From: Stenocarpella maydis
Lineage: Eukaryota; Ascomycota; Sordariomycetes; Diaporthales; Diaporthaceae
Direction: 5' to 3'
Assembly: GCA_002270565.1 (NCBI GenBank)
Contig: NQMI01000005.1
Location: 868,001 to 932,000, forward strand
Length of the DNA stretch: 64,000 nt
A program made the translations under genes and the position numbers. A model generated the notes under the pieces. That model ran no database searches, was not told where the DNA came from, and worked only from the letters and a program-made list of their open reading frames with translations. Shown here piece after piece: positions 56,480 to 64,000 of this stretch (within the stretch, counting starts at the first letter, position 1; each line of letters begins with the position of its first letter).

Positions 56480-57368
56480 GAGGATGTTGAGGGGCTGAAC
56501 CTGAAGGCGGGGGTGTTGATGAAGTAACGAGGAAGTACAAACGAAGTACAGACGAAGTACACTNNNNNNNNNNNNNNNNNNNNNNNNNNNNNNNNNNNNN
56601 NNNNNNNNNNNNNNNGGGGGAGATGTGAGGATGGGAAGGGACCGAAGATATCCACACTGGCGTCCATGGGACTGAGCGTCATGCGTTTGCTTTGTACCAG
56701 CTAATCATACCCATACCACATATCCATATATTTATTGTGCTTGGCTGTTGTGAACTGTGCACCACTTGCAATTCACTGCAACTGCTGATGCGGGCATTGG
56801 AGATGCCCAAGGTAACAATTCGGACGGGCCCCTGCAAGCTAGGTATCGAGGTGTAGGTATCTATTCTGGGGTAGGCGTCGTCAGATGTGGGTGTGGGTGT
56901 AAGAATTCCAACCTAGTTTTATGTTACAGAAATAGCGTTGAAGTAAGGACCTATGCTAGTGTACCATTATATTCCTCCTCATGCTCGTGATGTGCGCTAG
57001 CTAGGTCTCCTCCGCCACCTCCACCTGGCACACCAACTGCGGAAAATATAGTCCTGTGGCTTCTTCTTGGTCCCACGCATCCCGTAAACGTCACTGGTCG
57101 GCAGGATGGCTGGCAGGATGCAATCGCGGCCCCGCCTGCCGACGCGTTGCCGTGACATGTCCGTCCATCTCCTTCCGGCAAACCGGCTGCCCGTCTTCAA
57201 CCTCGTCTCACTCGGGCTCATCTCCACCTCCAACACACCCACACATCTACAACGCCATCATCATGCGCATCTAGACAGCCTGGCTTCCCCTCCTGCATGG
57301 CATCATCAGACTTTTGGTCCAGACCCCCCTGAGTAAGCCTTATTAAACAGCCACCTACCCCTCCGAGC
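56480..57368. other. intergenic with a sequence gap
   Basis: Contains three ~11-bp units of the type ACGAAGTACAG running into a gap, then ordinary intergenic DNA and the leader of the transporter gene. No gene supported. Confidence 0.5.
56564..56615. other. run of 52 N (assembly gap)
   Basis: Unsequenced or unresolved bases. The left flank is a short tandem repeat (GAAGTACA-containing units, about 56522-56563), which probably caused the gap. Confidence 0.95.
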
Positions 57369-58792
57369 ATGGCCCTCGAGGACATACCAAAGTTCGCCCG
57401 GCACAACCTCCGAACCCTCCGCCATGCGCCGCTCTCCGAGATCTCGGGCGCCCTCGGCGACCTCGGCACCCTCCTCCCCCTCATGATCGCCCTCGCCCTC
57501 CAGGGCTCCGTCTCCCTGCCCAGCACCCTCGTCTTCTCGGGCCTCTTCAACATCGCCACCGGCGCCGCCTTTGGCCTGCCGCTGCCGGTCCAGCCCAGTA
57601 GGTAGTCCCCCGGATGCCATGATCCCACACGTGTGTGCACTGCATCTGAACAGCTACCCCCCCCCCAGTGAAGGCCATCGCCGCGGCGTCCCTGGCCTCC
57701 CACGCCAGCCAGCGCGACACCCTCGCGGCGGGCGCCCTCGTCGGCGCCGCCGTGCTGCTCCTGGCCGCGACGGGCCTGCTCCGCCGCCTGGCCGCGTGGA
57801 CGCCCGTCCCCGTGGTGAGGGGCATCCAGCTCGGCGCGGGGCTGTCCCTCGTCCTCTCGGCCGGCTCCGGCATGCTCGCGCGCCTGGCGTGGTGCGACGA
57901 CCCGCTCGACAACCGCCTCTGGGCCCTCGCCGCGTTCCTGCTGCTCATCCTCACCGCGCGCGCCCCGCGCTTCCCCTACGCCCTGGTCGTCTTCACCACG
58001 GGCCTCGTCCTCGCCGCCGCCGGCGCCCACCACCTGCCCCGGTGGCACGTCTGGCGCCCCTACGTCGTCACCCCCGCGTTCGCGAGCCCCGCGGCCTGGT
58101 CCATGGCCGTGGCGCAGCTGCCCCTGACGACGCTCAACTCGGCCGTCGCGGCCGCGGCCCTCGCCTCCGAGCTCATGGGCCCGCCGTTCCCGGGCCCCGC
58201 CCCGACCGTCACGGAGCTCGGCGTCTCGGTCGCGGCCATGAACCTCGCGGGCTGCTGGTTCGGCGCCATGCCCGTGTGCCACGGCGCGGGGGGGCTCGCG
58301 GCGCAGCACCGCTTCGGCGCCCGCAGCGGCGCGAGCATCATGCTCCTCGGGTCGCTCAAGCTGGCCCTCGGCCTCCTCCTCGGCCCCACGCTCCTGGACC
58401 TGCTCGGCTCCTTCCCCCGGTCCATCCTGGGCATCATGGTCGCCGCCGCTGGGCTCGAGCTGGCCCGCGTGGGCCAGAGCCTGAACCACGGGGCGCCGGA
58501 CCTGTGGGAGGACAGCATATCGGCGGGTGCCTCCTCGGCGCCCGGGGGTGCCGCCGGCGGCGGCTCTGGCCTCGTCCGCGTGGCAAAGAGGCACCGCGAC
58601 GTCTCGGACGACGAGAGGCACGAGAGGTGGACCGTCATGCTTGTCACGGCGGCCGCCATACTGGCCTTTAGGAACGACGCCGTGGGGTTCGTCGCCGGCG
58701 TGCTCACCCACGTTGCCTACCAGCTGTCGCACGCCCTCGAGAGACGGCGCGCGTCGGCGGGCGAGAGACAGCCCTTGTTGCGGTGGCCCTGA
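57369..58792 (+). CDS. molybdate/sulfate-type transporter, MOT1 family (450 aa)
   Basis: Probable molybdate (or sulfate) uptake protein in plasma or vacuolar membrane. Exons 57369-57597 and 57669-58792; the 71-bp intron joins A|TG to give GLPLPVQPMKAIAAASLASH, the family's hallmark repeat. The first repeat SEISGALGDLGTLLPLMIAL matches the N-terminal signature. Ten or so hydrophobic segments follow. A second hallmark is near NLAGCWFGAMPVCHGAGGLA, followed by AAQHRFGARSG. A hydrophilic loop (DDERHERW) precedes the last spans. Strong GC3 bias explains a 532-codon minus-strand shadow ORF. Substrate choice between molybdate and sulfate is not decided from sequence. Convergent with the C1-THF synthase gene. 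Confidence 0.9.
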
Positions 58793-59447
58793 ACCTGAGC
58801 CGTCCTGCGTGGACACGTGCGGCTCTCTGTACCTTTTTTTCTCCCCGGCGTCCGGGCGGCCATACCCCGCTGGCGAGGGTGGCCTTGGCTTCCTACCTAC
58901 AGTTTGGGATGCAATAACACGGCGGATATGTAACTACAGTGCAACCCTTTGGAGATTGATTTCGGGTGCCCACCTGCCGTCTCCTTGTCAGATCGTGGCG
59001 TCCTGATGCCCTCACCCCGTGTTACAGAGAGCGAGACAAGCAAAGTGAATACACCCCTGATTCTCATGTGTTCAAAAGTGTGCTGAAAGTAAAGCTCCTT
59101 CATAGACACGTCCGCTAGCAACAGTCCTTGGCCACAAGATTCTCTATCCGGGCATGTCCGTAACCAGAGGATCTTGGTACCAGGTGGTGTTGAACTTATT
59201 TTATTGGTATTAATAACACGCCGTCATGCAGTTGAGGTATCATCACAAGCTTGTCCCGTCTTCAGTCTTTACGTCTACTCCCCTCCCACCGTGCAGCGCC
59301 AATGTGTTGAAAGATGCCAACCGTGTCTCCGTGTCCCAATCGGCTTTTGCCGTCCAACTCACATCTCAATCGTCACGTTGAGTGATGTCTAATCAAGTCC
59401 CGCTTTCCCAGAATACAAAAGTGTGCTGATGTTTTGGCCCCAGCCAG
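58793..59447. other. convergent intergenic region, nothing recognised
   Basis: 3' flanks of the transporter and C1-THF synthase genes. Only short featureless ORFs. Confidence 0.5.
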
Positions 59448-62400
59448 CTAGAACAGACCGTCGATCTCACCCGTCTCTAGATCGACGTCGACGTTCAAGT
59501 ATCCCGGAGCGGTCGGCAGGCCAGGGATGGTCTGGATGTCAGCGGCAAGTGCATAACTGCGGCACCATGTCAGCACACAATTCATGTATGGCCAAGAGGG
59601 GGCATCAACTTACAGGTATCCGGCACCGGCTGCCATTCTCACATCCCGGATGGGCACCGTGAAGCCGGTCGGCGCACCCTTGAGTTCTGGGTCGTGCGAG
59701 AGCGAGTACTGCGTCTTGGCCACACAAATCGGCAGGTTTCCGAAGCCTTGCTTGGTGTACGTGTCGACCTTCTTCTGCGCAAGCTCACTGAACTGCACCG
59801 CGTCCGCCCCATACATCTTCTTGGCGATGGCTTCGATGCGCTCCTGGACGGTGTTGCCTTCGACCTCATACAGCAGCTTGTAATCCTTTGGCTTCTGTGA
59901 TGCGGAAATGACCCCTTCGGCCAGCCTTATGGCACCCTTGCCACCCTCAGCCCAGTGGTTGGACAGGATCGCGTCCTCCGCACCGGCCGCGATGGCCTCC
60001 TCGCGGATGACCGCGACTTCCGCGTCTGTGTCCGTGACAAACTTGTTGATGGCAACAACTACTGGAACCCCGTACGCACGGGCGTTCTCGATGTGCTTCT
60101 TGAGATTGACACAGCCCTTGCGCAGGACCTCGACGTTCTCTTCCTTGTACACCTGCGGCAGGGCTGCTCCTGGGGTGATGGGCGGGCCACCGCCGTGGAC
60201 CTTCAGGGCGCGAACAGTAGCGACCACGACAACCACGTCGGGCACGAGGCCCGAGGTTCGGCACTTGATGTTGAAGAATCGCTCACCGCCCATGGTGAAG
60301 TCGAACCCAGCCTCGGTGACAACAAAGCCGGCCTTGGCCTCGTGCTCCTCGTCAGGTTCCGTGCCAACGAGCTTGAGGGCCATCTTGTCGGCAATAATGG
60401 AGCTGTTTCCGATGCTGATGTTGGCGAAGGGGCCCGCGTGGACAAAGACCGGCGTGCCTTCCAGCGACTGCATCAGGTTGGGCTTGATGGCGTCCTTCAT
60501 CAGGGCGGTCAGGGCCCCCCCGGCACCAATGTCGTCGCACGTCACTGGGTCTCCGCTTCTTGATGTGGCAATGACCATGCGGCCAAGTCTCTCACGCATA
60601 TCTCTAAGGTCGGTGCTGAGGGCCAGGATGGCCATGCACTCACTGGCCACAGATATGTCGAATCCCGTCTCGCGGGTCTGGCCCTTTTCAGTCGGTGCCG
60701 TTCCCACGGTGATGCCTCGCAAGTGACGGTCGTTCACGTCGAGTACGCGTCGCCAGGTGATCGTCTCTGGGTCGATGTCCAAGCGCGCGAACTTGTGGAT
60801 CTCCTCCTCGGTGAGGTCGTCGGGATTGGTCTTGTCAATGCCGAGCTTCTTCAAGCGGCGGAACATGACAGGGGCGAAGGCCCGTTTCCCGTTCTTCGCC
60901 GGTACGAGGCGCTTGTACAGAGGGCCATCCTTCTGGGTGTTCTCGTGGAAGATACGAGTCTCAATGGCAGCGGCCAGGAGATTGTTTGCTGCCGTGATGG
61001 CGTGAATATCCCCGGTGAGATGCATGTTGAACTCATCCATGGGAATCACTTGGCTGTAACCGCCGCCAGCGGCACCGCCCTTGATTCCGAACGTTGGGCC
61101 CTGGCTGGGTTGACGCACGTTGGCGAATGTGAGTCTGCCGACGTGGGCGCCGAGCGCCTGTGCAAGGCCCATGGTGGTGGTCGACTTGCCCTCGCCAAGT
61201 GGCGTTGGCGTGATGCCGGTGACAACCACGTACTTGCCATTACGGCGGTGGTCCAGACGCTTGAGCAGGGAGAGATCAACCTTGGCCTTGTGTGCACCGT
61301 AGGGCTCAAGCTCTCCAGGCGCGATGCCAACCTCGGCGGCCACGCGCGTGATCTGCTTCGGCGTCTGGGCCCGAGACACGGCAATGTCTGACGGGACAGG
61401 GTCCTGCAGTCTCAATGGCAGCGCCACGACCGTCCTGTTCTTCAGTTTCTCAAAGTACTGCGTGCAAGAATCAACCACGTTCTCCAGCAGCATAGCCACG
61501 GTCATGGGACCTACACCGCCTGGCACGGGCGTGATGAAGGAGGCTACCTCGGATGCTGACTCGAATTCAACATCGCCGGTGAGTCGCTGGCCAGACTTTT
61601 TTGTGGCGTCGGGGACGTAGTTTGTGCCGACGTCAATGACGACCGCACCCGGCTTTAGCGAAGATCCCTTGATGAAGGCCGGCTGACCAATAGCGGCGAC
61701 GACAACGTCGGCTTGCTTGAGATGAGTCTCCAGGTCCGCGGTCTTGGAGTGGCAGACGGTGACGGTGGCATCGGCATGCCTGAGAAGATAGCTGACAGGG
61801 GCTCCGACTATATCACTCCGGCCCACGACGACGGCGTTCTTGGCCTTCAGGTCGACCCCAGACTCTCGCAACAGGACCATGACGCCCTTGGGGGTACATG
61901 GGGTGAAGAGAGGGCGGCCGGTGCGCTTGGCGAGCTCACCGATGTTCTCAGGGCCGAAGCCGTCGACATCCTTCTCAGCGATGACTGCCGAGGTGATGGC
62001 GTACTCAGAAATGTGATCTGGGACCGGGAGCTGGACCAAGATGCCGTGGACCGAAGTGTCGTTGTTCAGCTTGTAGATCTCTTGGAGCAGCTCCGCCTCG
62101 GTGATATCGGTGGGCAGGTGGATGAGTTCACACGAGATGCCGGCCTATGATGACGAGTGTGGTGAGCGGCGGCACTGCGACGGGCCCAACAAATCGGCCT
62201 CAGCTTACCTCCTCGGCGGCCTTGAGCTTCATGCGAACATATGTGGCTAGGGAGGGTTAGTGCTTGGCATATGCTGGCCTGGAGAAGTCAAGGGCGCAAG
62301 GCTTACAAGAGTCACTCCGATCACCGACTTGAGATCAAGGCCAGTACGGTCAGTAACAGGTCCGAACCGATTAGACAAGTGCGTGGGCTCGCCGGCCGCG

Positions 62401-62535
62401 ACAGAACATACCCTGGATGATCTTCAAGGAGGGAATGTACTTTGGGTTGGCCCTCTTCCTCTCGTCGATCTCGGAGTGCAACCTCTCGCGGATGCTCTTG
62501 GCGATGGCAGTGCCATCGATCTTCTGGGCGGTCAT
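59448..62535 (-). CDS. ade3: C1-tetrahydrofolate synthase, trifunctional (940 aa, 5 exons)
   Basis: Interconverts one-carbon folates: methylene-THF dehydrogenase, methenyl-THF cyclohydrolase and formyl-THF synthetase, feeding purine, thymidylate and methionine synthesis. Minus-strand exons 62535-62412, 62327-62307 (21 nt), 62246-62209, 62144-59614 and 59556-59448. Junctions rebuild [20 protein letters not shown] and [20 protein letters not shown]. The dehydrogenase/cyclohydrolase part has Tyr51 and Lys55 (YVRMKLKAA), [16 protein letters not shown] and [14 protein letters not shown]. The synthetase begins about residue 320, with the P-loop [20 protein letters not shown]. The end is [18 protein letters not shown]. 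Length matches yeast Ade3/Mis1. The frame upstream of ATG 62535 stays open and includes Arg/Ser-rich, presequence-like SFSTSRPVM, so a mitochondrial (Mis1-type) form is possible; the symbol is provisional. Confidence 0.95.
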
Positions 62536-64000
62536 GACTGGCCTTGACGTTGAGAATGACGCCTTGGCAAGGCCAGGTGGGTGACTGCCAACAGCAAGAG
62601 GACGGACAGTGCGTGAGGTGAGAGTGAACCTTGTGCTCCTGTTGAGAGAGGGCGGGAAGGTCGGGCTCAGGGTCGGAGTCAAAAGGCAAGGGGACGTGCA
62701 AGGGCGGGCAGAAAATAAAGCGTCAGTGTAATCCCGAGTCGGTGCCGGTTGGGCTGGGCCAGCCCTGGGGCTTGGGGTGACAAGAGGGCGGGCTCGGTGG
62801 TGGAGTGGGTCGGCTGAGGCTCGGTGGCTAAGATTCGTACAGGCGGAGTCGGGGCCCGAATCGCTCGCCAAGGGACCCTGAGGTCCCTGGAGAGCGCTGC
62901 TGCTGCTGATAGGAAGAGCGCTCCAGGAACGAGTCATCTGGTGCAGTCTCCGTACCTGATGGGACCGCCCTGAGAAGCACCGACTGCTGCCGGCCCGAGA
63001 CAACGTGGATGCCATGATTGCCATCTTCTGGGCCTACCTAGTGCGATGTGGATTGCGGTGACTCTATGCACAGTGACTGGTCTCTCGTGGGCTCTTGTCT
63101 CTTGTCCCTCGTCTGTGGTGTGTGGTCTGGTAGGAGCCTGCCTGGTCTCGCTGACTCACGAAAGCAGTAGCGCGTTGTTGGTGGCTCGATCTTGACCTGT
63201 GTATCGCAGACCCTGACTGCTCCCAGGATCCAAATCCAGATCGCGACAAACAATGGACAAATGTGATGGCAACAAGATAGTTGCACAGCTAGCTGGTTGC
63301 TGAGTCTGTGAGGGACGGGACGAGGCTGGCAACAAGCCAGCTGGGTGTCTCCTCAAGTACTGGCCGGGCCAAGCACAAGACGGCAGATGTTACATGTCAC
63401 AGCGTCAACAAGAGCAGAGATTCCCGGCGTGGCCAGCCCTCATCTTGACCCTGCGACATTAACGGATTGGACAGCCCGAAACCCTATTACGCGTGTCCGT
63501 GGAGCACTGTGAGGTGTATGCAACGCGCTCAGACAGGCCATGACAACTCGATACTATGCCAATCTACATGGACCAAATCGGAGTAATCCCGCACCTGACC
63601 GTCCTTTCTGGGACACCGCTACATTACCCAACGCCTGCCAGCTTCGGAATGCCAACTGCTGCAATATGCATATGCACTTGTCTGTAATATAATACCTACA
63701 TGCAATTCTTGCTCTTGGTGAACTAGTCTTGGTGGTGTAGGCGTGAGCTAGGCTGGGTGATAATGGCTGAGGGACAATTGATCCAAAGTCTGAGCTCACC
63801 TGGGGTTAGGGTAGTAGAGGCTAGGGACGTACCCCTCTGGGGGCACTCCCCACGCGCTTGAACGATGCTCGCCGCTAGCGTGTGACTGGTGGTGGTGACC
63901 GGACACAAAATAATTCGACGCCAGGTGGGGCCATCAGCTTTGTCTCCGCCGCCGCCCTCTTCAAGAGCCTGTACCTAAGCCAAAACATCACAACCATCTG
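62536..64000. other. upstream region of C1-THF synthase, no further gene
   Basis: 62536-63024 is open in the C1-THF synthase frame and may contain an alternative first exon. Beyond that only short featureless ORFs. A telomere-like GGGTTAGGG lies at 63803-63811. Confidence 0.45.

Noticed and set aside
57218..58816. 532-aa minus-strand ORF
   Set aside because: Antisense of the MOT1-type transporter; Arg/Gly/Glu-rich composition is the complement of GC3-biased coding.
1..64000. CRISPR array, operon, riboswitch or prokaryotic element
   Set aside because: The genome is eukaryotic (spliced genes). The repeats seen lack regular spacers, and no such signal was found.

Overview
The window looks like nuclear DNA of a filamentous ascomycete (Pezizomycotina, most like a Sordariomycete). 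The evidence is short GT..AG introns of about 50-150 bp with fungal branch-point motifs, GC-rich codon choice, a recognisable wetA conidiation regulator, and C-to-T decay of a duplicated transposon typical of repeat-induced point mutation (RIP). I could not run alignments. Gene names rest on family motifs I can read, and exon borders come from splice consensus plus reading-frame continuity.

Layout. 1-5530 is a very AT-rich, gene-free block with a few GC islands, probably RIP-decayed transposon remains. 6026-8307 is an eight-exon Baeyer-Villiger-type FAD monooxygenase at its edge. 8.8-13.9 kb holds imperfect ~300-bp tandem repeats and two 1874-bp copies of a Tc1/mariner-type element joined at a single N; copy 1 is nearly open and copy 2 is heavily decayed. 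13.9-19.9 kb is gene-poor, with one 75-aa gene.

From 19.9 kb on the content is ordinary euchromatin, mostly housekeeping genes on either strand: a Cdt1-like replication-licensing factor, MBF1, a DUF1365 protein, a GFA-type zinc protein, a small CxxC/H/C protein, an aldo-keto reductase, TFIIH subunit Tfb5, a delta3,5-delta2,4-dienoyl-CoA isomerase, an SH3-SAM-PH (Boi/Pob1) polarity protein, a secreted eight-cysteine protein, a hypothetical protein, WetA, a 373-aa hypothetical protein broken by one N, a SUR7/PalI membrane protein, a molybdate/sulfate-type transporter, and trifunctional C1-tetrahydrofolate synthase.

I see no operon-like or cluster logic among these genes. The monooxygenase is a lone accessory gene beside repeats and may be what remains of a metabolic locus. 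The least ordinary items are the paired transposon copies with strand-biased decay and a shared nonsense codon, the secreted Cys-rich protein, and the C1-THF synthase gene with a 21-nt microexon and an open presequence-like upstream frame. I found no convincing new biological system.
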